Below, one piece after another: positions 1 to 10,078 of a DNA stretch of 64,000 nucleotides. The position numbers and the translations under genes are program-made. Within the stretch, counting starts at the first letter, position 1; the number at the start of each line of letters is the position of its first letter. The notes beneath the pieces were generated by a model, which was not told where the DNA came from, ran no database searches, and worked only from the letters and a program-made list of their open reading frames with translations. The DNA is from Aureobasidium sp. EXF-3400 (lineage: Eukaryota; Ascomycota; Dothideomycetes; Dothideales; Saccotheciaceae): NCBI GenBank assembly GCA_024195585.1, contig SWBL01000056.1, positions 62,001-126,000 of the forward strand, in the 5' to 3' direction.

Positions 1-2
1 AC

Positions 3-824
3 TGGGCTCCTTTCTTCTCTGTTGGTGCCAACATTGTTATTGACAGCCACGTCTCTTTCTCCGGTGCCGTTGGTGCTGGTATCTCCGCTGGTGTTGGCGC
101 TGGAATCGATGTTGCCGCCAATGTTGGCGCTGGTGTTAACGCTGGAGTGAACGCCGGTGCAGATGTTGCTGCCGGAGTCGGAGCCAAGGTTGGAGCTGGA
201 GTTGGCGCTGGTGTTGGTGCTGTCGCTGGAGTTGGTGCTGGAGTTGATGCTGGAGCCAAGGTTGGTGCTGCTGCTGGAGTCGATGCTGGTGCCAAGGTCG
301 GTGCCGGAGTTGGTGCTGGAGTTGGTGCTGGAGTTGGTGCTGGCGTTGATGCTGGTGCCAAGGTCGGTGCCGGAGTTGGCGCTGGTGTTGGTGCCGCCGC
401 TGGAGTTGGCGCCGGTGTCAACGCAGGAGTCAATGCTGGTGTCAATGCTGGTGTTAAGGCCGGAGCAAACACTGGTGCCAACGCTGGAGTTTCCGCCAAC
501 GCCAACCTTTCCGCCCACCTGATCGCTCCCAGCGTCTGCAAGCAAGCTTCTCTCCTCAAGGGTTCCGGCAAGTTCCCTGTCTTCGTCGGTAGCTACGGCA
601 TCCAGGCTCAAGAGGGCAACACCCTTTCTGGCCGCAAGACCATCTACAACACCCAAAAGTACGCCTACGCACAGAACCTGTCCGGTGGCTGCTTCAGCCA
701 CGCAAAGGCGAACTCGAACACCATTGCTGTTGCTGGCGAGGGCTCTGCTTCCGACTACAACTCTTTCCAGAGCTTGATGTCCGCCAACGTCGCAACCAAG
801 AACACCGATTCTTGCTACTGCTAG
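3..824 (+). CDS. Ala/Gly/Val-repeat protein with Cys-containing C-terminal region, 5' truncated by window edge
   Basis: The frame is open from the first bases of the window to a TAG at 822-824, so the start codon lies upstream. The visible protein begins with about 30 ordinary residues, continues as a long low-complexity tract built from GAGV, GAGVD and GAKVG units (about 147-510), and ends in about 105 residues of normal composition. That tail has Cys in SVCK, GGCF and the terminal DSCYC, which suggests an extracellular or wall-associated protein, but the N-terminus that would show a signal peptide is missing. I do not recognise the family. The next gene is on the other strand, so this is a monocistronic 3' end. 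That the frame is coding is well supported by the non-repetitive tail; the function is unknown. Confidence 0.7.
   Translation, partial: WAPFFSVGANIVIDSHVSFSGAVGAGISAGVGAGIDVAANVGAGVNAGVNAGADVAAGVGAKVGAGVGAGVGAVAGVGAGVDAGAKVGAAAGVDAGAKVGAGVGAGVGAGVGAGVDAGAKVGAGVGAGVGAAAGVGAGVNAGVNAGVNAGVKAGANTGANAGVSANANLSAHLIAPSVCKQASLLKGSGKFPVFVGSYGIQAQEGNTLSGRKTIYNTQKYAYAQNLSGGCFSHAKANSNTIAVAGEGSASDYNSFQSLMSANVATKNTDSCYC
147..510 (+). repeat. Minisatellite-like GGTGCTGGAGTT-type coding repeat
   Basis: Short degenerate units of about 6-12 nt (GGTGCTGGAGTT, GCTGGTGTTGGT variants) encode alternating Gly/Ala/Val. The octapeptide VDAGAKVG recurs three times within about 120 bases, with spacings of about 12 and 22 codons, so the tract probably grew by slippage or unequal exchange. 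Most substitutions between units fall in third codon positions, which suggests the peptide has been kept while the DNA diverged. Confidence 0.8.
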
Positions 825-1196
825 ATGTGCTCATCTCGAAGGAGAAGAAGTTGACGCTCGTTACAATTACTGTCTAATGTCCGAAAAAGGGGAGAGCGCA
901 GCTGGATGGAAGGGGGAGCTCAGACTAATCTTCATTACCATCCAAACAATGTCTATGTACATAACAATCTCTAATATTTTCATTATCTACTCTCAATTGA
1001 CCAATCTGTCCGTTGCCGCTTGCGTCTGAATTTCCCCCACGTGACTGCTTGTTAATCAAAGGCATGTTCTGGCCAAAAGCCAACAGAGAAACACAAAAGT
1101 TTCGGACAGGGAATTTCATTATAGAAAGATAGTGTTGCTTGTGACACAGCAGCAGAAACATCTAGGTATCAATCCTTTGCTATACTCGACAAACAA
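825..1196. other. Convergent intergenic spacer
   Basis: This stretch lies between the stop of the repeat protein and the stop of the minus-strand monooxygenase relic, so it should hold two 3' UTRs. The only open frame, on the minus strand, has no recognisable product. I see nothing else. Confidence 0.5.
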
Positions 1197-2759
1197 TTAC
1201 CAAGAATATGCTACTGCATTCAGCGAGGACGAATGAGTGCCCTTCACTCTGGCTCTCCACTCTGGCCACTTCAACAGCGTCTCCTTCATAATATCAGTGC
1301 CCCAAAGCCACTGCTGCATGTTCGTATCTGCCCACAAATCAGGATTGTTGCCTTTACCCTGCCCAGCCAAGCGGATTTTGTCATCACGTTCTCTCTGTTC
1401 AGGGCCATCTGGAAGATGTAAGGCTGTGCGAACTTCTGATGCCGAGGCTTGTACCGCTTCACCACGGGCTTTGCGGACTTGTTCGTAGATCTTGATGGCT
1501 AGATCAACATCTGTGGATGATTTATTGAGGACGACTTGGAGGACTCCGACATCTTCGATTGCTTGAGCGGCGCCTTGAGCTAAGTAAGGTAGCATGGGAT
1601 GACAGGCATCACCCAAGAGGACGACTTTGTTCTGATGCCAGAGTGGCAGGGGGCGATGTGAGTTGAGGGTCCATTCTATGACCTCGTTCTCGGATACGTA
1701 GGAGAGAAGCCTCTGAACTGTAGGGTTCTAGCCTCTGTAGAAGTCCAGCATCTCTTGCTTGTTACCTCTCCGGGTCCAACTTTCGGCCGCCTCGTGGTCT
1801 ACGATGGGTGGTTGAGGATGTACCAAGACCATGTTGTATACATTGTTGTTCTTGATCGGATAGGCGACGATGTGTCCATGAGGTCCTATTGTTTCCGAAA
1901 AGTCTGACAAGAAAGAAGATCTTACAGTGGAATAAACTTACCCATTCACCGAATAGCAGCGTTTTGAGAAATCATGTCCAAAGTCTCGATATCGCGCTGC
2001 ATTCTTTCTCTGGGAATCGAGATGCGGTAAGCAGCATCACCAGTGGGTGTAGCTCGATCGACATGTTTGTGATGAGCAGCGATCTGACGGCGAATGTTGG
2101 ATTTGATGCCATCGGCAGCGATAACGAGATCACCTCGTACCCAGGAGCCATCTTTTAGTTGCACTCCAGCCTCGAAGTTGTCGTTCACCTTGACGACCCT
2201 AGAGTTGACACGGATGTCACATCCATCCATCTTGGCGTGTTCAAGTAGGGTGCGTTGCAGGTCTCCTCGATGAATGGCACCGATGGGTGAGTTGTATAAC
2301 TGGGCAACCTAAACATCGATATCAGTGATGCCGTTTTGACCGTATTCCAGTGCGCTCATCTACATACACCAGGCATAAGAGGTGCACTGGCAAGCTCTTC
2401 ATTGTTCTTCCATCGGCGGATTGAAGTTCTCTCCAGCAGGGTAGTGTGTCTCAAGACCTCAGGCAAGACACCAAAGCGATCGAGAATTCCCATGTTGTTC
2501 GGAGCAAGCTGAATGCCAGCTCCTACCTCGGCGATGGTCTTCGTTCGTTCGAGGACAATAGGGAAATGGCCAGCGCGTTTGATGCCTAGAGGTCAGATGA
2601 GCTGTTTGCACAAGATCCATCTCTGCACAATCGGTGCTTACCAATAGCGGCACTTAGACCATCAACCCCAGCACCAACGATGATAACTCTCAACTTTGTT
2701 GTTGGCTTGCGAAGCAAGAGGCTCCAATCGTTATCGTTGCGTGGCAGTATGGCGACCAT
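1197..2759 (-). pseudogene. FAD-dependent monooxygenase (salicylate hydroxylase-like), two in-frame nonsense codons
   Basis: The gene reads as four exons, 2759-2642, 2585-2368, 2308-1942 and 1885-1197, with GT-AG introns. The exons sum to 464 codons in phase, the usual size of fungal group A flavoprotein hydroxylases. Visible motifs are the ADP-binding GAGVDGLSAA near residue 25, the GDLVIAADGIKS motif and the second FAD motif GDACHPMLPYLAQGAAQAIE. Two stops interrupt it. TGA at 1948-1946 replaces the Trp expected in AAIRW(M/I)GPHG, and TAG at 1730-1728 replaces the Trp expected in FYRGWNPTV. No other splice choice keeps both flanking conserved blocks in frame. Both lesions are single G-to-A changes of TGG, with no frameshift anywhere, so inactivation looks recent. 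An intact version would hydroxylate an aromatic or polyketide substrate with NAD(P)H and O2. Confidence 0.85.
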
Positions 2760-3243
2760 GTTGATGAAAAATAGGTGCTTTAGAAAATAGAAATGCAGAA
2801 AAACACTGCGATGCTTGGCGAGGTCGATTGTCGACCCTAAGTGCGATCGAGTATCGAAGGTCAGCAAAATCCAGGAAGGAGCGATGCTTTCTTCTCGCAA
2901 TCCTGCTTAGGTTCTTCTGCCTTCAGCCCTCTCCTTCCCAACCCAACCACATGAGCCGGTGAAGTAATCATGGCTTCGATACCCTCTTTGCTGACGATAG
3001 CATCTTGTTGGCCAACCACAAAAACCGAAGATCACTACAAGTTCAGGATGGCGAACGCCATCTGATGTTCAACCAAAGTCTACTTGACGTTCTTATAACT
3101 CTATATGTCTACATGGTGTGCGATTCTACACGGTTTATACTTGAGCACGTTACCACAACCAAGCAATGTTGCTGCCTTGGCCATTCTACAACTTGAAGAG
3201 GTTGACCCCTCAATTTTTGAGTCGAGCGGACATCTGAGAACGC
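2760..3243. other. Intergenic region upstream of the monooxygenase relic
   Basis: This holds the 5' region of the monooxygenase relic and the 3' flank of the short minus-strand frame that ends at 3244. Short open frames on both strands have no recognisable features. Confidence 0.4.
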
Positions 3244-3591
3244 TTAATGCCGCAATTGTTGTTTCCATTGAAGCAAGTAGGTTGTTGTGATTGATCGGAG
3301 GATGACGAGAGCATGATACAATGCGCCTCTCTTGGTGACGATAAAACCACGGCCATCAAGTACATCTGTAGGTATGAAGTCCATTTGCTCTTGATTTGGC
3401 TTGAACTTTCGTGCGCTGGTCAAAAGTTGGTCTACCAAGACGTTAGATTCAGGGCCCTTGTATGTACGGTTGGCACTCTGGGTGTGTTTTGAGCAGATGA
3501 GTATTGGAAGCAGTGTGCTGTCTGGAAGAAGGAAGCTCGAAATGTACTCAGAGCTCACCTTGTGTTCGGTCTTCAATGTCGAAGACAACAT
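3244..3591 (-). CDS. Possible divergent or truncated third member of the Ser-rich tandem family
   Basis: The minus-strand frame holds a block, FIVTKRGALYHALVILR, that resembles IVILKRGRSYHAVIAQ of the gene at 4824-5530 and IIVLKEADLYRASIAH of the gene at 3663-4481. The same order holds on either side: a helical run with a Phe-Lys pair before the block, and a Tyr-Leu pair about 10 residues after it. The frame then stops at TAA 3246-3244, before the PTVTAALE block that both neighbours have. An 81-nt in-frame GTGAGC...CAG segment near the start could be an intron. Either this is a short paralogue or a decayed copy. The similarity is short, so confidence is low. Confidence 0.3.
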   Translation of the reverse strand: MLSSTLKTEHKVSSEYISSFLLPDSTLLPILICSKHTQSANRTYKGPESNVLVDQLLTSARKFKPNQEQMDFIPTDVLDGRGFIVTKRGALYHALVILRSITTTYLLQWKQQLRH

Positions 3592-3662
3592 GACCGGACC
3601 AGAAGAGGAAGATCTATAAGTTTGTAGAGAGATCCAGAAAGTTGCTAGCAGAAACCATGCTT

Positions 3663-4481
3663 TTACGATTGGTATTGGCTTCGTCGCATCCTTGTGCTCC
3701 TGCGCAAGGTGTTGGGCTGATTTGTGTCTTCTGCGTCAGCATCATCCATGGCAGAAGCGCGTCGTTTGGGAGCTTGGGGTCTTGGGGTGGATGCCTGTGA
3801 AGTGGCAAGCGGGGTTGTTGATCTGCTTGCAGGTCTGTCAAGCGGTTGAACAGAGTGAGACTCGACTGATGTCGATCCAGAACTTTCTCGTTTGATGATT
3901 TCGGGGCGTTCAAAAGCTATTGACCCAGGAGATGATAGTTCAGACGACGATGACCCAGAAGAAGAAGATGATGATGATTCGGGGCTTTCTCTTTTGATAC
4001 ATCCCGGGCATTCAAACCCATCAGATGATGACTCAAAAGACGATGATTCGGAAGACGATGACGCAGGAGACACTGATGCTCTGTAGAGGTGCTCACGAGC
4101 TCTTCCGTCGTTGTTATAGAGGGCGCCCTCGTCAACTGCACCAACCTCATCTGGTGGTGTGGCACAATCAGCGTAGTAGACATCCGGGATGTTGCCCAAG
4201 TACTCAGCCGTCAGGTCGAGAAGGCCTTCCAGAGCAGCCGTGACAGTGGGACTGAGTTCACTCATGCAGAGAAGATATTTGAGACGGGTTTTATGAGCTA
4301 TGGAAGCACGATAAAGGTCGGCTTCCTTGAGAACGATGATCTCAAATTCTTCCGCCGAGGCACACTCATCCAGGAGTCTGAAATTTGCTTTTACGCCGGA
4401 TCATTGGTATGTGTAATCTGAGCACGCGAGACTGATGAGCTCACCAGCAATTTGTTCTCTGAGGCCCTGTATAGCTGCCAT
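3663..4481 (-). CDS. Ser-rich lineage-specific protein, tandem copy A
   Basis: Exon 1 (4481-4445) encodes MAAIQGLREQIA. A 57-bp intron (GTGAGC...AAAG) leads to exon 2 (4387-3663), giving 253 aa. The order is a helical N-terminal domain, the block IIVLKEADLYRASIAHKTR, then PTVTAALEGLLDLTAEYLGN and a short ATPP motif. A long Ser/Glu-rich disordered part follows, with two IKRE sequences that fit the sumoylation consensus, and a basic tail NTLRRSTRMRRSQ. Copy B next door has the same order, the same intron position and phase, and nearly the same first and last residues. I do not know the family. The composition and basic tail suggest a nuclear protein, but that is inference. The conserved intron makes a real gene very likely. 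Confidence 0.75.
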
Positions 4482-4823
4482 GTTGTGTCGGATGTCTCTC
4501 GAAAATGGTGACAGAAAACGGTCTCACAGCCTCCAGGGGTAAACAGAGGGAAAGCTCAGGCCCGTGTTTCATGTATAGCAGTGACATTTGTGCAAAGCAT
4601 AAAACGTTGCAGACCCTCGCAGCTTGCACAAGCGACTTCTAATGCTGAAAACATGGTGAAGAATCCAGAGCCCGATCGAAGTAGTACAAGAGGCAATACT
4701 ATCACTTCAAGATTTCAAAGGTAGTCTCCCAACATTAGGATCGTAGAGTAAGGTTGGCGGAACTAAGAACTTCACAACTTGGATCGTTACAGATCGAGAA
4801 GGTATGAGGCGTAAATGAAATCT
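4482..4823. other. Spacer between tandem copies A and B
   Basis: Both neighbours run leftward, so this stretch is the promoter of copy A and the 3' flank of copy B. No gene is seen. Confidence 0.5.
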
Positions 4824-5530
4824 TCATGACTGGCCTCGAGCTCGCCGGATGCGTGTACTCCTGCGCAAAGTGTTGCCTCGTGCTGTATCACCTGCATCAG
4901 CTGCATCAGCTGCATCAGGACCTTCCATCTCGGAAGCCCGTCGTCTAGGAGCTCGAAGCCGACCAGAGGACGGAGCTGGACTTGCAAAAGGTGTTGGTAA
5001 TCGGTCTGCAATAGCGACGCTTCGATATGACGGAGGTGGTGTGATGTCGATGGATACCTGTTCAGCACTTTCGCTTTCGATAGATTCACGGCTTGCAAGT
5101 TGGGTTGATTCGGATGCCGAGGCAATGGACTCAGGGGTCTCAGAAGGTCTGTAGTAGCTGCCCATGTTGAGAAAAAGGTCATTCTCTACAGTCTCACCGA
5201 ATTGGGTCGGGGGTGTCGCACGGCCGGCAAAGCAAGTATCATGGATATTGCCCAAGTGTTCTGAGGTTATCTCGAGAAGATACTCCAGAGCGGCTGTGAC
5301 GGTGGGCATTGGTCGCTCCATAGTGAGGTAGTGTTTGACACGGTTAGTCTGAGCTATAACGGCGTGGTAGGAGCGGCCTCTCTTCAGGATGACAATTTCG
5401 GAATCATCAGCTGGCTCCATGAACTTGAAGTTCGCTTGATGTCGAATTATCGGCATGTGGAGTCTGAGCAGTGCGAAACGACTGAATGCTCACCAGCAAT
5501 CTGTTCCCTCAGACCCTGTATATCTGCCAT
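4824..5530 (-). CDS. Ser-rich lineage-specific protein, tandem copy B
   Basis: Exon 1 (5530-5494) encodes MADIQGLREQIA. A 59-bp intron (GTGAGC...CAAG) is at exactly the same codon phase as in copy A, and exon 2 (5434-4824) completes 215 aa. Shared blocks with copy A are IVILKRGRSYHAV, PTVTAALEYLLEITSEHLGN, ATPP, a Ser/Glu-rich linker, RRAS, and the basic end NTLRRSTRIRRARGQS. The middle Ser tract is shorter than in A and lacks the two IKRE motifs, so copy number of the low-complexity part has changed since duplication. The gene is divergent from seipin and shares a 199-bp promoter region with it. Function is unknown; nuclear or DNA/RNA-binding is possible from the Arg-rich tail. Confidence 0.78.
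4893..4919. repeat. Three 9-bp TGCATCAGC units inside copy B
   Basis: TGCATCAGC, TGCATCAGC and TGCATCAGG lie head to tail and encode part of a DAADAADAG run near the C-terminus of copy B. Copy A has a shorter acidic stretch here, so this is a likely site of length variation between strains. Confidence 0.8.
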
Positions 5531-5729
5531 ATTGCGATCAATGTCCGGTGCAGTATGTGTTGTTTTGTGCAAGACAATGTGGTCGTGAAAATGCAGTGGT
5601 TTGCAGGTGTTGGACAAGAAGGAGCTCGGGCCTTTCATGTGAGAGCAGTGACGTTGTTGCGAACACGATGCGGAGCAAGATGAAGTCAGCATCATCATCT
5701 TTCTTTCCATACCACAACCACCATGCGAC
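5531..5729. promoter_or_regulatory. Bidirectional promoter region between copy B and seipin
   Basis: The two start codons face away from each other across 199 bp, so both 5' UTRs and core promoters must lie here. I see no convincing TATA box. Confidence 0.5.
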
Positions 5730-6963
5730 ATGTCCGACTATGCTGATGACGAGCCAGAAGGGATTGTGGCGCGTGTTAAGGTTGTTCTCCTGTCTCCTCT
5801 CCGATCAGCCCCAATTGACCAGTGTACAGAACACAGCTCTCCTTCCCGTCCGCATCGCTGTCTCGAAACCTGCTCAGCGCGCATACTTGACGTCCCTTCT
5901 CTTCTTCAGCACCTGCTTCTTCCTCCTCATTGTCTCTATCGCTGCCTACCTCGCCTTCTACTGGTCCTACATTCCACGCATAGGCTTCAGTCGCCCTATC
6001 CACCTCCAATTCGATAGCCTCGAATCTCCACCATGGGGGGTCGCAAACCTAGCACCCGACCTGGTTAGTCTTCAGCCGTACGATGTTAAGATCCAGATAC
6101 GCCTGCCGCGCACAAAGACCAACACCGAGATTGGCAACTTCATGGTTGAAACCGCTCTATATGCACCCGGTGAAAAGGGCTCAATCGTCGACGACTCGCG
6201 CATCCCTGTCGCAAAGAACCCCGAAACTTCAAACGTCCTTGCCAGCTCGAGAAGATCTGCCATCTTGACATACTACTCGCCTATCGTTGACCTCGCTCGT
6301 AAGGCTACCGAGCTGCACTGGCTAATTCTAGGCTGGCGGCTCGAAGCAGAAACGCTCGAGATTCCCGTCTTCAACGGTGTCTCGTTTGCAAGAGGTTGGA
6401 GGAACGTCCCAGACACTATGCAGATCCAAGTACAAAGTCTTGCTCGAATGCAAATTTACGAGGCCAACGTCATTTTCAAGGCTCGCTTCCAAGGCCTCAG
6501 ATGGATCATGTACAACCATCGCATCACCAGCGCCATCGTCTTCATCGGTGCTTTCTGGGGCACAGAAGTTCTTTTCACTGCCATCTGCTGGGCTATTCTG
6601 AGTGTCTGGATCTTCTCCTCCAGCGACGACGCCTCGATTAAGACGGAGACTAAGGACAACAAACGCATCAAAGCTGAAGACTCAGAAGAGGAGGAGCAAG
6701 CAACGTTTTCGGATACCGAGCGAACGTATCCTACCTATAGCAAAGGTCCTGCCATGCGCTACAACTCACCCGCCATCAAGAAGGAAGAAACAGAGCCCGA
6801 GCCTTTCCCACAGCTCCTGCCTACTGCTCTGGAAGCTGACGACGAGGATGAGAGCGACGACTTCTTCGACTCTGGCCTTGGTACTAGTCTCGAAAGCAGT
6901 ACTGGTCATGGCAGCTCCAAGGAAGCCCTACGCAAGAGAAAGAATAAGGCCTCAAGAAGTTGA
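5730..6963 (+). CDS. SEI1: Seipin, ER lipid-droplet biogenesis protein
   Basis: Seipin oligomerises in the ER membrane at ER-lipid droplet contacts and controls droplet formation. Exon 1 (5730-5780, MSDYADDEPEGIVARVK) joins exon 2 (5830-6963) across a 49-bp intron, giving 394 aa. Two membrane segments are clear, AYLTSLLFFSTCFFLLIVSI near residue 35 and AIVFIGAFWGTEVLFTAICW near residue 255. They flank a lumenal domain with the family signature PPWGVANLAPDLVSLQPYDV, and IQIRLPRT. The start at 5730 is chosen because without the intron the N-terminus is not seipin-like. The cytosolic tail is acidic and holds IKTE, IKAE and IKKE, three matches to the psi-K-x-E sumoylation consensus. Length and topology match fungal seipins. 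The donor GTTGTT is weak, so exon 1 is slightly less certain than the rest. Confidence 0.9.
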
Positions 6964-7041
6964 ACAGTCTCTAAGATATGTGTAACGATACCCTGTTGTG
7001 ATTATTGTTCAGATTACCAAATCTTCTTTTCCCAATATCAC

Positions 7042-8270
7042 TCAGTTCCCATGCACCTGCGGCTTTCTATCAATCCACTTTGTGTTTCCAAATTTGCCTG
7101 AGAATGGATACTGGAATACCTTCTCCAAAGTGCTGTAAGGAGCATACTCGGCATCCGTCATGACAAGCGTAATATTCGCCTGCGCTCTACCGGTAGCATT
7201 CCACCCAGGTCCATAGTCCTTATACTCCGCCATCGTGGTATTCGCTCCGATCCTCGGATCAGTCGCACTCCACTTGATATAACCCCCCGGCATAATCGAG
7301 TCATCCAAATACGTGTTTGCGAAAATGCTTCTGTGACCTGCATTCCATGGTCTTCCCAAAGCACATTTGCCAACGATCTCGAGGGAGCTGTTTGCAGCCA
7401 GAACAGAAGAGTCGCGTATGTAAGCACCGTAATGGTTTACGAACGTGGTGTTTGTGCCTTTCCAGGCTGTGATGCCGCCGCCGCAGTTACGCAGGGAGAG
7501 GAGAGAGGATTGGATCCATAGGGTACCGAAACCGTACAGGAAGTCTGTTTGTCCGGCTACGGTGCTGTTGTGGATATATGTGTTTCCCAACTTTCCGATA
7601 TAAACCTTGATGTCGGGTTAGTGGGTGTGAGTTTTCGAGTTTGGAGGGACAAGTGACTCACAGTGTCTTGATAGCTGTAGAAGCCACAGTAATAGAATCC
7701 AGCATTTGCATAGCTGACACTCAATGCTAAACTAGGCCCAGCAGAATATGGCAGATAGTCATTGATGAAGTTGAGATTGTAAGCTCTGAAATCTGTGTTG
7801 CCAAATGGCGTGCCGGGAGGTACTTGGTTGCCAGTGGGCCCACTGCCAGTCAAACTACTGTTGAAAGTCGGTGCCACGGTAAGCGTAGAAGTATATGCGT
7901 TGTCATAACTTCCTGTGCTGGCTGTTCCGGTAGCATTGTGCCAGATCACATTGACCGTGTTCTTGGTGTTGTCGTTGGGGAATTTGGTCTGAGCGAGCAG
8001 AGTCAAGGGGCCTAGACGAGTAACGTTGACTTGTTCAGTATAGTTGCCTGGAAGGACGAGGATGTAGTAAGGGACTGTGTTGTCTGGAACTGACAGCACA
8101 GCAGACTGGATGCTGGTGAACTTTGCATTAGGTCCAACGAGGAGGGTTCCTTGGGGACAGCCTTGGAGCGGGTCTTGTGTTGGATACTGGCACTCGCCCC
8201 GGCTGTATGCTTCGATGATACTGGCCAAGCCGAGGAAGAGCACAGATAGGATGGACTTTGAGGTGACCAT
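7042..8270 (-). CDS. Secreted pectinesterase (pectin methylesterase, CE8)
   Basis: The enzyme removes methyl esters from homogalacturonan in plant cell walls, preparing it for polygalacturonases and lyases. Exon 1 (8270-7662) and exon 2 (7605-7042) are separated by a 56-bp intron and give 390 aa. An N-terminal hydrophobic stretch, SILSVLFLGLASIIEA, is a signal peptide. CE8 landmarks are GNYTEQV, YQDT/VYIG split by the intron, the aspartate motif AGQTDFLYG, and ALGRPWN with the substrate-binding Arg. Many N-x-S/T sites fit a glycosylated secreted enzyme. It stands alone, and no other pectinase is adjacent. The xylanase regulator in this window is 37 kb away, so co-location is not evidence of control. 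Confidence 0.95.
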
Positions 8271-10078
8271 CTTGAATGGTCAAAAGACTTAGACCTACAT
8301 GACTTGGCGCGGTAAGGCCTGTTCTTATACCTTTCACATCGTTACCTTTCGGAAAATCTCTTGATCCGTGATGTCGACTCCGCATTGCGTCTCCAGATAC
8401 TCTGCTACTGCCGCATAATAAGGCAGAATGATTGACTGCCATGCGGATATTTTCTGGGGGTGGTGATTGCGGAGAGATGGGGTAGTGTATGATCTGCAGG
8501 CTAGAGAAGATCCACCAATGGCATCAGGGATCCAAAATTGTTCGGCAGAGCCTCTTGATTCTTGTTCGAAGATACACGGGCAATCTGGCAGAGCTCATAG
8601 AGGTGCTGTCATCTGAGGATCAGCTTTTGTAAATCGGGCTCAAAACAAGTCTTGCAGTGGTCAATGGAGGTTGACAAGGAAACAAGCTTCGCCGAGCCGG
8701 GCACACAGGATCGACGCGCTGTCAAAAAAGCAGGTCAGGCTGCGCTCGTGCTTTGTCACAAGAGAACGAACAGCAAGTTTTTGAACAAATCGATATTGTA
8801 TGACCAGACGACGTCATTTCGCACTCGTGCATCACCAAGACCTCGTGTTGTTCTCGTGTTCATGATAGGACTTGCTTGTTTGTTGAGGTGAGCGTCGTTG
8901 ATGGACTGGACGCAGACTCCAACTCAAAGGAGAGCTCAAAACGTGCCCGTTGGCTTTGCCTCATTGGTGGCGCCTAAAAGATGGAGACCATGTAGCTTGA
9001 GTGAAACACACCTGCCATATCCATGCCCGCTGGCGCCAGTCTCTAGCGGCAAGAGGGACCTATCAAGCCCGCGCCGTAGCGAGTATCGTCTGTCGCATGC
9101 AGATCGCGACATCTCTTAGGCTGCGATCGAGCCTGTCTTCAGACAGAGTAGAAGATAGGGGTGGAAACTTTGGACAAATATCTTTCAAGTAAGCTTTGCA
9201 ATCGCATGGCTTGTGCAAGGCAGAGATGTGCGAAACCTTACCTCTAAACGAGCTGAAGAACCGCTGATGCTCGAGCTTCGACGGACAAGACCGTCGGTCC
9301 CACAAGGCAACGCTTGATTGCCAGCAACGCTTTTTCTTTCTTTCCTTGCCTGAAACCACACTGCCATTTCGCAACGTTCAGATTGGAACAACGTCGAAAA
9401 GTCGAGGGTCCAGATGCCCCAGAGGCAGGATCAACAAGAGATACCCTGTCCGCAACAGTATCCGTTTTGTACAAGTAGACCTAGCGGTCACGGAGCGCCG
9501 AAAGTCTAGCCCTTGAGATAAGCCACGCGTCAGCGCCTACGGAGTACGCCCACGCTCACGTTGCTTCGTCAGCACTTCCGTTCAAGCTGAGCCAGCTGAT
9601 ATCTGCTGATGACTTGGAAATTGATATTCCAGGGAGTTTGTGAAGCGCCATATTGATTATCACGTTGTTAGGCTGGTGGTGGTAATTTCAATCCGTCAGA
9701 CATCTTTGGCGATACGGCGGTTAATGCCCTGTTATCGTTCGTGGCTAATGATTTTGTTTTTGATTTGGGTTTAGGTTGTCACCACCCTTGTCCGGGGTGG
9801 CAGAGCTCGTAAAGCGGTTCTGTAACGATGTCTTTCGATCACAGCCGCACTGGAGGAGCTGGCGCCTGGCCCATCACCATTATGCTTGAGCTAAATGTGC
9901 CGAGAACGAATGTAGTAATATGACGATCATGAAGAAGCCCTGATATATCCCAACCAGTATCCCGAGTCGACTTTCTGTAATTTCTGCCTTTTCCCACTGA
10001 ACTGTCATCTCACTTACCACGCTCTGAGTCTGAGGCCCTAAGCATCTCCAATCACTGAAGGATCAGGACTCGCCTTAG
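8271..10078. other. Long gene-poor spacer (divergent upstream regions)
   Basis: The spacer lies between the start of the pectinesterase and the start of the mannosyltransferase, so it contains both promoters. Open frames of 60-105 codons occur on both strands but have no motif, no plausible splice continuation and overlap each other. I see no transposon ends or tRNA. At 1.8 kb it is among the longest spacers here, and it could hold a non-coding transcript or a fast-evolving small gene that I cannot recognise. Confidence 0.4.

Noticed and set aside
157..522. 121-codon frame rich in Leu/Glu/Val overlapping the AGV repeat
   Set aside because: It is the repeat tract read in another frame. The true frame continues into a normal-composition tail and the shifted one ends in Pro/Thr filler.
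1886..1970. Alternative splicing that would avoid the TGA in the monooxygenase
   Set aside because: The only in-frame alternative is a 29-bp intron that inserts unrelated residues, and it would not remove the second stop.
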